Counted from the stretch's first letter, positions 1-7,486 are shown. The stretch: DNA of 21,676 nt from Planctomycetota bacterium (GCA_023434205.1 JAEYTB010000037.1:1-21676); one strand, 5' to 3'. Notes: generated from the letters alone by a model not told the origin. Translations and numbers: made by a program.

Positions 1-1
1 G

Positions 2-1504
2 AGCCCGGTGCCCAACACGATCGCGTGGGTGAACACCAACGCGATTTCGGGGGGTGCGATCATCGCGATGGCGGCGCGGGAGATGATCACGAACGACCCG
101 GCGGTGATGGGCGACGCGATGCCGATCGTGCCTTTTGATCCGAAGCTGGGGCGGATGCGGGGGCTGACGCCCGACGAGGTGCGGAAGCTGATGCCGCCGC
201 TGGTGGCGCAGGTGATCGATTCGGCGCGGCGGTACAACCGGACGTTTGGCGGGTACATCCGGGATGAGTACCTCTTGCAGGCGATCGTGGCGACGGATGT
301 GAAGCTGTGGTGGGTGCGGAACCGGGAGACGGGCCAGGAGATGGCGATCGACCGGGTGGAGTGGGACATGCTGTTCCCCGGGGTGACGCCGCCGGCGCTG
401 CCGCGGTTGGCGCCGGGGGGGCGGCGGCCGTCGGCGGTGGCGCGGCCTTCGGGGCCGGTGACGCCGGGGGTGCCTTCGACGTCGGAGCAGCTGGCGATGG
501 TGGCGGGGTCGGTGGCGACGCAACTGGGGACGCAGTCGTCGGACCGGCCGGTGCTAACGGCGGGGGACGCGGGGAAGTGGGAGAGCCTGGGGGCGGTGAC
601 GGACGGGACGGGTGCGGCGACGTTCAACGCGGATGACATGCTGTTCTACAACCTGTCGGCAAACCCCGTGGAGGTGGGCGCGGGCGGGGCGCGTGTGAAG
701 CCGATCCGGACGGAGGCGGACCTGAAGGAGTTTCTGGGGGCGGAGAACATCATCCGCTATGACATGAGCTGGTCGGAGCACCTGGTGGAGTTCCTCACGC
801 ACAACGTGGTGCGGGGGATTCTGATCGTGATCTTCCTGGTGTCGCTGTTTATTGAGATGAGCCACCCGGGGGTGGTGCTGCCGGGGATCGTGGCGTTGAT
901 CGCGCTGGCGGGGCTGCTGGCGCCGCCGCTGCTGATCGGGATGGCGGCGTGGTGGGAGATCGCGGCGATCCTGGCGGGGCTGGTGCTGCTGGGGCTGGAG
1001 GCGTTCGTGATCCCGGGGTTCGGGGTTTTCGGGGTGCTGGGGTGCATTTTCCTGTTCGGCGGCCTGGTGGCGACGTTTGTGCCGGGGAGCAACGTGTTCC
1101 CGGATACGCCGCAGGGGCGGTCGGACATGCTGTGGGGGGTGACGACGATCATCCTGTCGGTGTTCACGGCGGGGATGGCGATGTGGGGGATCGCGAAGCA
1201 CTTCGGGTCGCTGCCGATGCTCAACCGGCTGGTGCTGAAGGACACGCCGCCGGATGACGACGGCCCGGGGATGCTGGCGGCGATGGAGGACACGACGGAG
1301 GTGGAGGTGCGGCCGGGGGATGTGGGGTTCACGATCACGCCGATGCGGCCGGCGGGGCGGGTGCAGGTGAAGGAGCGGGTGGTGGATGCGGTGGCGGAGC
1401 TGGGGTTTATTGCCGCGGGAGAGAGCATCCGGGTGACCAGTGTTGACGGATTGAGGATCGGGGTGGAGGTGGTTCGGCCGCCCGGGGGGAGCACGGAGGC
1501 TTGA
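2..1504 (+). CDS. NfeD-family membrane-bound ClpP-class serine protease, 5' truncated
   Basis: This is the 3' part of a long NfeD protein; the reading frame is open to the window edge, so the true start lies upstream. The visible protein opens with the end of a ClpP/crotonase-type protease domain: the NAISGGAIIAMA stretch (visible residues 13-24) matches the nucleophile-serine turn of membrane proteases such as PH1510, with SGG in place of the usual SAG. A Pro/Ala-rich linker follows (about residues 125-190). Then come about five hydrophobic helices (roughly residues 268-395, counted from the GTG at position 8) and a C-terminal OB-like NfeD domain (GDVGFTITPMRPAGRVQV onward). Family members cleave membrane-associated substrates and often pair with stomatin or flotillin proteins; none is visible here. 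The TGA overlaps the ATG of the next gene (TGATG), so the two are probably translationally coupled. The family call is firm; the substrate is unknown. Confidence 0.88.
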   Translation, partial: SPVPNTIAWVNTNAISGGAIIAMAAREMITNDPAVMGDAMPIVPFDPKLGRMRGLTPDEVRKLMPPLVAQVIDSARRYNRTFGGYIRDEYLLQAIVATDVKLWWVRNRETGQEMAIDRVEWDMLFPGVTPPALPRLAPGGRRPSAVARPSGPVTPGVPSTSEQLAMVAGSVATQLGTQSSDRPVLTAGDAGKWESLGAVTDGTGAATFNADDMLFYNLSANPVEVGAGGARVKPIRTEADLKEFLGAENIIRYDMSWSEHLVEFLTHNVVRGILIVIFLVSLFIEMSHPGVVLPGIVALIALAGLLAPPLLIGMAAWWEIAAILAGLVLLGLEAFVIPGFGVFGVLGCIFLFGGLVATFVPGSNVFPDTPQGRSDMLWGVTTIILSVFTAGMAMWGIAKHFGSLPMLNRLVLKDTPPDDDGPGMLAAMEDTTEVEVRPGDVGFTITPMRPAGRVQVKERVVDAVAELGFIAAGESIRVTSVDGLRIGVEVVRPPGGSTEA

Positions 1505-2061
1505 TGGAATCGATGCTGATCTGGGGCCTGGTGCTGATCGCGGCGGCGTTCGTGCTGCTGTTCGCGGAGTTGTTTCTGCCGACCGGGGGGCTGCTGGGGC
1601 TGATCGCGGTGTGCATGGCGATCGCGGGGATCGTGTGCATGTTCCGCGAGAGCACGATGTGGGGGGCGATCTCGCTGCTGGGGGTGGCGGTGCTGGGGCC
1701 GATGGCGGTGGGGTTCGGGCTGCGCATCTGGCCGAGCACGCCCATGGGGCGGAGGATTCTGGGGGTGCCGTCGGATGAGGAGGTGGAGCGGCTTCGGCTG
1801 GCGGAGGAGGCGGAGCGGCGGGAGCGGGACTCGGTGATCGGGAAGGAAGGGATCGTGCTGATGGACCTGCGGCCGGTGGGCGTGGTGGAGGTGGGCGGGA
1901 AGAAGTACGACGCGATCAGCGAGATCCAGTTTGTGTCGGCGGGGTCGCGGGTGCGGGTGTCGGGGCTGAACGGGAACGAGCTGCGGGTGCGGCCGATCAT
2001 CACGCCGCCGGGGGCGGCCGGGGCGCCGGGGGCCGCGGGGGGCGGGGGGACGGCTGCGTAA
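1504..2061 (+). CDS. Short NfeD-like membrane protein with C-terminal OB domain
   Basis: The 185-residue protein has two or three hydrophobic helices at the N-terminus (about residues 5-25, 28-45 and 52-72). A charged, probably helical Glu/Arg-rich linker follows (about 88-110). The C-terminal NfeD OB-fold domain (about 115-165) carries the typical pattern GKEGIVLMDLRPVGVVEVGG and ends with SAGSRVRVSGLNGNELRVRP. There is no protease domain, so this is the short NfeD class. I chose ATG 1504 over TTG 1501 because ATG 1504 overlaps the upstream stop (TGATG), the usual coupled arrangement. With the longer NfeD protease upstream it probably forms one membrane unit. The Gly/Ala-rich C-terminal tail is low complexity. 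Function beyond membrane-protein quality control or raft-like organisation is inference. Confidence 0.85.
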   Translation: MESMLIWGLVLIAAAFVLLFAELFLPTGGLLGLIAVCMAIAGIVCMFRESTMWGAISLLGVAVLGPMAVGFGLRIWPSTPMGRRILGVPSDEEVERLRLAEEAERRERDSVIGKEGIVLMDLRPVGVVEVGGKKYDAISEIQFVSAGSRVRVSGLNGNELRVRPIITPPGAAGAPGAAGGGGTAA

Positions 2062-2141
2062 GCGCGTTTTCATGGCGCGGGGTGCGGCGCGGGCGTATGG
2101 GTAACGATTGGGGATGTGCCCGGTGCGGGCTCACTTTTTCC

Positions 2142-2147
2142 GGAGGG
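2142..2147 (+). promoter_or_regulatory. Ribosome binding site that sets the start of the coiled-coil lipoprotein
   Basis: GGAGGG lies 6 nt before ATG 2154. Starting there places a lipoprotein signal peptide exactly at the N-terminus, whereas the open frame extends back to 2082 with no signal-like sequence. The site therefore decides the start. Confidence 0.75.
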
Positions 2148-2153
2148 AGTCTC

Positions 2154-3656
2154 ATGCGTTGTGCTGCGCTGATGGTGCTGCTGGGCGTTGTGCTGCAGGG
2201 GTGCGGCGTGCTGGGGCTGAGCGGGCGGTCGCGGGATGAGCCGCGGGAGGAGCGGGTCGGGCCGGGGAACGCGACGGTGACGGAGGTGCAGTCGGAGATC
2301 ATGTCGTTCGCGGACACGTTCAACGGGCTGATGAGCCAGCAGTGGAACCAGGCGGTGTCGGCGGTGGAGGCGGCGGCGGCGGGGAGCGGGGAGTGGAAGC
2401 CGACGCCGGAGCAGGTGGCGCGGGCGCGGCGGTCGGCGCTGGAGATCAAGCTGGCGAACGCGTCGGCGGTGAACGCGATCGCGTCGAGCCCCAACCCGAT
2501 CGTCGGGGTGGCGGACCTTCTGACGGTGGTGACGCTGCAGCGGATGGTGCTGGAGGAGACGGCGCCGCGGACGTTCGGGGAGGCGTCGGCGCGGGCCCTG
2601 GTGGGGGCGCTGCGGGAGCAGGAGGCGCGGCTGTGGCGGATCGCGGAGCGGGTGTACACGGTGGAGCAGCGGCAGGAGCTGGCGGACCTGCTCGCGCAGT
2701 GGCGGCAGGTGAACCCGGGGCAGCGGTACGTCTCGGCGGTGCGGCTGGAGGACTTCGCGAAGGACCGGCAGCTGACGATGACGACGGTGGGGTCGGGCAA
2801 CAGCGTGCTGTCGCTGCTGGGGATCGACCCGCTGGCGGGGCTGGACCCCACGACGCGGGAGGTGCAGAAGTCGCGGCTGCTGGGGGAGCGGATGTTCTTT
2901 TATGCGAGCCGGTCGCCGAACATCATGAAGTGGCACGTGGAGAGCCTGGCGAGCAACCTGGCGCGGATGCCGGAGCTTCAGGGGACGGTGGCGTCTTTGG
3001 ACCGGGTGTCGAAGGCGGCGGAGGTGATCGCGGCGCAGAGCGAGGCGCTGCCCAAGAACCTGGAGGCGGAGCGCGAGGCGACGCTGAAGCAGGCGTTCGA
3101 CTCCATCCGCGAGGAGCGGCAGGCGACGATCGACCAGATCTTCGAGGGGCTGACGCAGCAGCGCACGGCGCTGCTGGACGACCTGGACACGCGCCAGGGG
3201 GAGCTGCAGAAAACGACGGAGCAGGTGCGGCTGACGCTGGAGACAGCGCAGGGGACGATCGAGTCGGCCAAGGAGCTCACGGCGTCGGTGTCGGCGATCA
3301 TCACCGAGGCGCGGTCGCTGACGGACAAGGCGGCGGCGCTGGAGGCGTCGGGGCCGCCCAAGCTGGTGCCCGAGCCGGACCGGGATGTGCTGAAGGACTA
3401 CGCGGTCGCGGTGGACAAGACGGGGGTGACCATTGACCGGCTGAGCGCGCTGACGACGCGGTTCGAGAGCCTGCTGGCCTCGCCGCAGCTCGAGAAGCAG
3501 GCGGAGGTGGTGAACACGAGCCTGGCGCACGCGGAGAGCAGCAGCAAGGACGTGATCGACTACGCGTTCTGGAGGCTGCTGGTGCTGGTGATCGTGGGGC
3601 CGTTGGCGACGGCGGGGGCGGTGGTTTTGGTGAGGCGGGTGGGGGGGAGGGGGTGA
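2154..3656 (+). CDS. Coiled-coil lipoprotein with C-terminal transmembrane anchor, function unknown
   Basis: I do not recognise a named family. From ATG 2154 the 500-residue product begins MRCAALMVLLGVVLQGC, a lipoprotein signal with lipobox LQGC and lipidated Cys17. The body is almost wholly polar and helical. Residues of about 270-400 are rich in Glu, Gln, Lys and Leu and look like a long coiled coil (for example FEGLTQQRTALLDDLDTR). A hydrophobic segment at about 476-495 (WRLLVLVIVGPLATAG) followed by Arg residues looks like a membrane helix near the C-terminus. A protein held by lipid at one end and a helix at the other would sit in the cytoplasmic membrane with a coiled coil looping outside. 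It follows the NfeD pair after a gap of about 90 nt and has its own strong ribosome site. A scaffold or envelope-spanning role is only a guess. Confidence 0.8.
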   Translation: MRCAALMVLLGVVLQGCGVLGLSGRSRDEPREERVGPGNATVTEVQSEIMSFADTFNGLMSQQWNQAVSAVEAAAAGSGEWKPTPEQVARARRSALEIKLANASAVNAIASSPNPIVGVADLLTVVTLQRMVLEETAPRTFGEASARALVGALREQEARLWRIAERVYTVEQRQELADLLAQWRQVNPGQRYVSAVRLEDFAKDRQLTMTTVGSGNSVLSLLGIDPLAGLDPTTREVQKSRLLGERMFFYASRSPNIMKWHVESLASNLARMPELQGTVASLDRVSKAAEVIAAQSEALPKNLEAEREATLKQAFDSIREERQATIDQIFEGLTQQRTALLDDLDTRQGELQKTTEQVRLTLETAQGTIESAKELTASVSAIITEARSLTDKAAALEASGPPKLVPEPDRDVLKDYAVAVDKTGVTIDRLSALTTRFESLLASPQLEKQAEVVNTSLAHAESSSKDVIDYAFWRLLVLVIVGPLATAGAVVLVRRVGGRG

Positions 3657-3670
3657 GGGGTACTTCGCCT

Positions 3671-3714
3671 CCACGGGTTGTGCGACGCTCAGGGCAGCGT
3701 CGCTTCACCCGTGG
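3671..3714. repeat. Imperfect palindrome / strong hairpin, REP-like or bidirectional terminator
   Basis: An outer 8-bp stem (CCACGGGT 3671-3678 with ACCCGTGG 3707-3714) and an inner 8-bp stem (GCGACGCT 3682-3689 with AGCGTCGC 3696-3703) are separated by a symmetric 3x3 internal loop and closed by a 6-nt loop. A second small hairpin (CGCCCC TTC GGGGCG, 3726-3740) follows. The element fills most of the gap between the lipoprotein gene and the AbgT gene. No U-tract follows on either strand, so an intrinsic terminator is less likely than an RNA-stabilising or REP-like element. Confidence 0.6.
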
Positions 3715-3770
3715 CTACAGCCCTTCGCCCCTTCGGGGCGGGACTGGCTTCCGCCGGTGAGCCCAGTCTG

Positions 3771-3776
3771 TATCCT
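3771..3776 (+). promoter_or_regulatory. Candidate -10 element (TATCCT) for a leaderless AbgT transcript
   Basis: TATCCT ends 8 nt before ATG 3785 and there is no purine-rich ribosome site in between (GTCGCCCC). A start of transcription at or next to the ATG is predicted. No good -35 is visible. The same TANNNT arrangement recurs before five other genes in the window. Confidence 0.45.
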
Positions 3777-3784
3777 GTCGCCCC

Positions 3785-5455
3785 ATGGCCACACCCAAGC
3801 CGACGTTGATCGACCGCGCCCTGACCGCTATTGAGTGGCTGGGGAACAAGCTGCCGGACCCCATTTTTCTGTTTCTGGGGGCGACGGTGCTGATCATGGC
3901 GTTGTCGGCGGTTGGGGCGGCGATGGAGTGGGAGGTGCAGCCGGTCAAGCCGCGGGCGGCGGTGGCGGTGGTGGATGGGGTGTCGTCGCCGGTGGTGGAT
4001 GGGGCGGGCAAGCCGGTGCTGGAGCTGGTGGCGAGCGGGGACCCGATCTCGCCGCGGAGTCTGGTGACGGCGGACGGGGTGTACTGGCTGGTGGCGAACA
4101 TGGTTCGGAACTTCATCAACTTTGCGCCGCTGGGGGTGGTGCTGGTGTCGATGTTCGGGATCGGGGTGGCGGAGAAGGTGGGGCTGTTCGGGGCGGCGAT
4201 GCGGTACTTCGCGGCGATCGTGCCGGGCAAGGCGCTGACGCCGATGGTGGTGTTCCTGGGGGTGATGTCGAACACGGCGAGCGACGCGGGGTACATCATT
4301 TTGCCGCCGCTCGCCGCGGCGTTGTTCCTGGCGCTGGGGCGGCCGCCGTTGGCGGGGATCGCGGCGGCGTTCTGCGGGGTGGCGGGGGGCTTCTCGGCGA
4401 ACCTGCTGATCGCGAGCACCGATGCGCTGGTGGCGCCGCTGACAGAGCGCGGGGCGCGGGTGCTGGATGAGACCTACACGGTGCTGCCGACGTGCAACTG
4501 GTACTTCCTGGCGGCGTCCACGTTCCTGGTGACGCTGATGGGGTGGTTTGTGACGGCGAAGATCGTGGAGCCGCGGCTGGTGCGGGCGGGGGGCTATGAC
4601 GTGCAGGCGGCGGAGAGCCAGTCGCTGAGCGAGGTGGAGCGCAAGGGGCTAAAGTGGGCGCTGTGGGGGCTGGTCGGGGCGGTGGTGCTGATCACGGCGT
4701 CGATCGCGATCCCGGGCGCGCCGCTGAGCGGGGCGATGCCCGCGCCGCAGCCGACGTACGGGCCGATCCCGGTGGACCCGCCGGCGACGCCTTCGGCGGC
4801 GGCGCCGCTGCCGCGGTGGTCGCAGGCGATCGTGCCGTTCATTCTGGTGGGGTTCCTGATCCCGGGGGTGCTGTTCGGGGTGGCGACGGGGGCGATCAAG
4901 AAGAGCTCGGACGTGTCGAAGGCGTTCGTGCATTCGATGGCGACGATGGCGCCGATCATCGCGATGGCGTTCTTCGCGGCGCAGTTCATCGAGTGCTTCC
5001 GGTTCTCGCGGCTGGATTCGATGCTGGCCAACGCGGGGGGCAAGGCGCTGGTGGCGGCGGACCTGCCCAAGCCGCTGCTGCTGGCGGCGGTGGTGGTGCT
5101 GGTGATGATCATCAACCTGCTGATGTCGTCGATGAGCGCGAAGTGGACGGCGCTGGCGGCGATCCTGGTGCCGATGCTGATGATGGCGGGGATCAGCCCG
5201 GAGCTGACGCAGGCGGCGTACCGGGTGGGGGACAGCGTGACGAACATCATCACGCCGCTGAACAGCTACATCATCGTGATCCTGGCGGCGGTGCAGCGGT
5301 ATCGGAAGGATGCGGGGCTGGGGAGCCTGGTGGCGATGATGCTGCCGTACTCGGTGGTGTTCTTCATCGTGTGGACGCTGTTCCTGCTGGGGTGGGTGGC
5401 GCTGGGGCTGCCGCTGGGGCCCAGCGCGCCGCTGTGGTACACGCCGGGAGCGTGA
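3785..5455 (+). CDS. AbgT-family transporter
   Basis: The 556-residue polytopic membrane protein matches the AbgT family, whose members transport p-aminobenzoyl-glutamate or export sulfonamide-type antimetabolites using the proton gradient. Family signatures are clear: SNTASDAGYIILPPLAA (about 162-178), CGVAGGFSANLL (197-208), SSMSAKWTALAAILVPM (448-464) and the block from GISPELTQAAY to GDSVTNIITPLNSY (469-495). Length is slightly above the usual 500-510 residues, because of a longer N-terminal loop (about 52-95) and a Pro/Ala-rich loop (about 311-345). The start at ATG 3785 gives a typical AbgT N-terminus (IEWLGNKLPDPIFLF). The next gene begins 6 nt after the stop, so the two are probably co-transcribed. 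Whether the true substrate is a folate catabolite or a drug cannot be told from sequence. Confidence 0.93.
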   Translation: MATPKPTLIDRALTAIEWLGNKLPDPIFLFLGATVLIMALSAVGAAMEWEVQPVKPRAAVAVVDGVSSPVVDGAGKPVLELVASGDPISPRSLVTADGVYWLVANMVRNFINFAPLGVVLVSMFGIGVAEKVGLFGAAMRYFAAIVPGKALTPMVVFLGVMSNTASDAGYIILPPLAAALFLALGRPPLAGIAAAFCGVAGGFSANLLIASTDALVAPLTERGARVLDETYTVLPTCNWYFLAASTFLVTLMGWFVTAKIVEPRLVRAGGYDVQAAESQSLSEVERKGLKWALWGLVGAVVLITASIAIPGAPLSGAMPAPQPTYGPIPVDPPATPSAAAPLPRWSQAIVPFILVGFLIPGVLFGVATGAIKKSSDVSKAFVHSMATMAPIIAMAFFAAQFIECFRFSRLDSMLANAGGKALVAADLPKPLLLAAVVVLVMIINLLMSSMSAKWTALAAILVPMLMMAGISPELTQAAYRVGDSVTNIITPLNSYIIVILAAVQRYRKDAGLGSLVAMMLPYSVVFFIVWTLFLLGWVALGLPLGPSAPLWYTPGA

Positions 5456-5461
5456 GCGGGC

Positions 5462-6463
5462 ATGCCAAGGCCCGTGACCATCACCGATGACCGGGGCGCG
5501 CGGGTGCCGCTGTTTGCGCCGGGGGCGCTGGACCTGCGCGAGCCGGAGAACGCGGAGCTGGCGGATGCGTACATGCGGGCGTCGGAGACGACCAACGAGC
5601 ACGGGTGGAACCGGCACCTGAAGGGGCGGGAGGCGTTGTGGCTGCTGGCGCCGGTGCTGCTGATCCCGGGGCTGATCATGGTGATGAGCGTGTTCCCGGG
5701 GATGCCGCACTGGATGACGTACCTGGTGGTGGTGCCGGTGATGTGGGGGTTCATTGTGCTTCGGGCGCGGGCGCACCTGAACGAGCACTCGCACCGGTAC
5801 GCGCAGGCGTTTCTGACGCGGTCGCGGTGCGCCTCGTGCGGGTATGCGCTGGGGGGCGTGGCCGCCGCGGGGGAGGTTTTGGTGTGCCCCGAGTGCGGGG
5901 CGGGGTGGCGCGTGGAGCGGGTGGGGTTGGCGGTCGCGGGGGGCGAACGACCGGCGGGGCGCCCGCCCGCGAGCCTGCGGGCGCAGTGGAACCGGGCGCC
6001 GTCCATCGTGGATGCGAGGGAGCGGTCGCTGCCGCTGGTGGAGCCTGAGGTGGTGGCGGAGAAGCTGCGGGCGGCCCGCGGCGAAGAGGACGCGGCGGCG
6101 GCGTTGCGGGAAGTCCGCCGGCTGACGCGCGGGCACGCGTGGGTGATGCTGTTCTGGGTGCTGCTGGGCGCGGCCTTCGCGGTGGGGTATGTGGTGTTCG
6201 TGGCACTGGCGGCGGCTACCACGCGGGCCCAGCTGAGCGCCGCGGCGATCGCGGTGGTGATCGTGACGGCGGGGCCGTGGTGGGTGGCGCAGGTGCGTCG
6301 GGCGTTTCGCGGGCGGGCGCAGACGACGGCGTCGGACGTGGCGGGGATGCTGCTGGCGCGCGGCGTGTGCCCGGCGTGCGGCGAGGTGCTCGGTGAACTG
6401 GAGGGGGTGGTCGCGTGCCGGTGCGGGGCGGAGTGGCGCGCGAAGGACGAAGCCGGTGCGTGA
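5462..6463 (+). CDS. Membrane protein with two zinc ribbons, function unknown
   Basis: I do not recognise a characterised homologue. The 333-residue protein has two pairs of hydrophobic helices (about 58-76 and 85-102; about 226-250 and 257-275). Each pair is followed by a cysteine cluster: C123-x2-C126 with C142-x2-C145, then C303-x2-C306 with C319-x-C321. Both look like rubredoxin-type zinc ribbons (CASCGYAL...CPECG and CPACGEVL...CRCG), so the protein seems to be an internal tandem of a two-helix plus ribbon unit. The second ribbon has the unusual C-x-C spacing. It starts 6 nt after the AbgT gene, suggesting co-expression. The middle part (about 155-225) is charged and probably cytosolic. 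Metal binding is inferred from the cysteines only. Confidence 0.8.
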   Translation: MPRPVTITDDRGARVPLFAPGALDLREPENAELADAYMRASETTNEHGWNRHLKGREALWLLAPVLLIPGLIMVMSVFPGMPHWMTYLVVVPVMWGFIVLRARAHLNEHSHRYAQAFLTRSRCASCGYALGGVAAAGEVLVCPECGAGWRVERVGLAVAGGERPAGRPPASLRAQWNRAPSIVDARERSLPLVEPEVVAEKLRAARGEEDAAAALREVRRLTRGHAWVMLFWVLLGAAFAVGYVVFVALAAATTRAQLSAAAIAVVIVTAGPWWVAQVRRAFRGRAQTTASDVAGMLLARGVCPACGEVLGELEGVVACRCGAEWRAKDEAGA

Positions 6464-6519
6464 ATGGGGATTCGGGCGGTGCTTGGGGCGGGTCGGGGGC
6501 GCGTGGGGTCTGGTGGGGC

Positions 6520-6879
6520 ATGGAAACACCCAAGCGCAACGACCAGAAGCTGGAGGGCGGGACGCAGGGCTGCGAGCACAAGCCGCTGGACCGGATGGTG
6601 GGGCCGGACAAGGCCGTCCACTCGGGGCGGTCCATCGCGGTGGATGCGAACGAATCACGGCGGGGGCCGTCGGAGCAGGAAGTTGACGAACTGGGGATGC
6701 GTGTGAGCCCGCTGGGGGCGGGGCCAACGCTGGGGTCGGAGGCGGACCAGCAGACGCAGTCGCCGCGGCGGGACCAGGACGAGAACCTGGGGCGGGACAT
6801 CGGGCGGGGGAAGAAGGCGCAGGAGTTCTTGAAGCGGAATCAGGCGCAGAACCGGAATCTGGATAATCGGGAGGGGTGA
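6520..6879 (+). CDS. Small hydrophilic protein, function unknown
   Basis: The 119-residue product has no hydrophobic segment and is rich in Gln, Asp, Arg, Gly and Asn, ending with KRNQAQNRNLDNREG. It is probably cytosolic and partly disordered. Codon use (G-ending, like neighbouring + strand genes) supports a real gene, although I know no homologue. ATG 6520 was chosen because the open frame upstream of it overlaps the end of the zinc-ribbon gene and looks non-coding. The ribosome site is weak (GGTGGGG directly before the ATG). It may be the last gene of the AbgT/zinc-ribbon transcript. It ends about 50 nt before the ssrA terminator, which lies on the opposite strand. Confidence 0.6.
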   Translation: METPKRNDQKLEGGTQGCEHKPLDRMVGPDKAVHSGRSIAVDANESRRGPSEQEVDELGMRVSPLGAGPTLGSEADQQTQSPRRDQDENLGRDIGRGKKAQEFLKRNQAQNRNLDNREG

Positions 6880-6925
6880 GGGGGATGGGTGTTGTCGGGT
6901 TGGAGTAGCCACAACAGGACTGGGT

Positions 6926-6963
6926 CCAAAAACGAAACCACCGAGATGGCGGCATCTCGGTGG
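6926..6963 (-). terminator. Intrinsic terminator of ssrA
   Basis: On the minus strand a perfect 11-bp stem (CCACCGAGATG with CATCTCGGTGG, 6938-6948 and 6953-6963) with a 4-nt loop is followed by TTTCGTTTTT. It lies about 13 nt beyond the mature 3' end of the tmRNA. Confidence 0.85.
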
Positions 6964-6976
6964 CACGTGGGTCAAG

Positions 6977-7325
6977 TGGAGCCGGGGGGAATCGAACCCC
7001 CGTCCCGGGACAGTCAGCACGGGGCATCTACGCGTGTGTCTGGTGGTTTGTCCTCTTCACCCGCGTCGGCCACCAACAGCCTGCGCGGGAGCGCAGCCCC
7101 AAGCGTTTTCTCACCGGCGCCCCTTGAGGCGGCAAACGCCGGCCAGCCCGATGTCTACGAACGACGCCGTATCGGGCGTCCGGCGCCGTTCGTGCGGCCT
7201 GTATTAGGCCGCGAGAGCGTAATTGCGGTCAGCAATTAATGTGTTGCATGCTTTTATCGAGGCCAGCATGCTCCTCGACGCGCCACACCGTGCCTTCCCT
7301 GCTCGGTCGAATCCAGTTCGGCCCC
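6977..7325 (-). ncRNA. ssrA: tmRNA (transfer-messenger RNA)
   Basis: Read on the minus strand, the RNA begins GGGGCCGAACTGGATTCGAC and ends with a T-arm (GGGGG TTCGATT CCCCC) and CGGCTCC-A. The seven-base acceptor stem pairs fully, with the G3-U pair used by alanyl-tRNA synthetase. GCACGG near the 5' end pairs with CCGTGC near the 3' end (helix 2). Pseudoknot 1 is evident: TCGAGG/CCTCGA interlocked with GCATGC/GCATGC (7246-7278), just before the resume codon. A GCGGCC/GGCCGC stem carries the tag stop in its loop, and pairings for further pseudoknots follow (ACGAAC/GTTCGT with CCCGAT/ATCGGG; CCGGCG/CGCCGG with GCGTTT/AAACGC). CCA is not encoded: the discriminator A is followed by CTT, so CCA must be added after processing. 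It rescues stalled ribosomes with SmpB. It is a one-piece, uninterrupted form of about 349 nt. Confidence 0.97.
7204..7233 (-). other. tmRNA tag reading frame, peptide ADRNYALAA
   Basis: Inside ssrA the resume codon GCT (7233-7231) begins GCT GAC CGC AAT TAC GCT CTC GCG GCC TAA, encoding ADRNYALAA and then a stop. The ALAA end is the usual degradation signal for ClpXP-type proteases. The resume codon follows pseudoknot 1 and an A/T-rich stretch, as expected. Confidence 0.93.
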
Positions 7326-7345
7326 ATGATGTCAAAGATCGTGCG

Positions 7346-7351
7346 ACTCTA
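7346..7351 (-). promoter_or_regulatory. Possible -10 element of ssrA (TAGAGT)
   Basis: On the minus strand TAGAGT lies about 20 nt before the mature 5' end. This would give a short precursor leader for RNase P to remove. No convincing -35 is present, and the GCCCC/GGGGC hairpin just upstream complicates the reading. Tentative. Confidence 0.3.
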
Positions 7352-7411
7352 GGCCCCTGCCCGGGGCTGTATCGACAGGTTCGACGCGGGGCTCTGGTTG
7401 GACGCGGGGAT

Positions 7412-7441
7412 TTGGGTTGGGGGCGGGGCGGGGCCTAGACT
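7412..7441 (+). promoter_or_regulatory. Possible secG promoter
   Basis: TTGGGT (7412-7417) and TAGACT (7436-7441) are separated by 18 nt. They would give a leader of about 40 nt that contains the secG ribosome site. The rest of 7326-7486 is the divergent spacer between ssrA and secG and holds no gene that I can support. Confidence 0.3.
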
Positions 7442-7475
7442 TCCCTCCTTCCCGGCCCGGCCGGGTTGGCTTCTG

Positions 7476-7481
7476 AAAGGG
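7476..7481 (+). promoter_or_regulatory. Ribosome binding site that sets the secG start
   Basis: AAAGGG lies 5 nt before ATG 7487. It favours that start over the in-frame alternative at 7466 and over GTG 7490. Confidence 0.55.
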
Positions 7482-7486
7482 TCGTA

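Noticed and set aside
2082..2153. N-terminal extension of the coiled-coil lipoprotein to ATG 2082
   Set aside because: ATG 2154 has GGAGGG at the right distance and gives a clean lipoprotein signal; the extension would bury it.
4649..7027. Very long minus-strand open frame of about 790 codons opposite the AbgT and zinc-ribbon genes
   Set aside because: It is Arg/His/Pro/Gln-rich throughout, runs into the ssrA 3' end, and lies opposite a transporter with clear family motifs.
7330..7335. Perfect TTGACA on the minus strand just before ssrA
   Set aside because: As a -35 box it would put the -10 and the start of transcription inside the mature tmRNA, so it cannot be the ssrA promoter.
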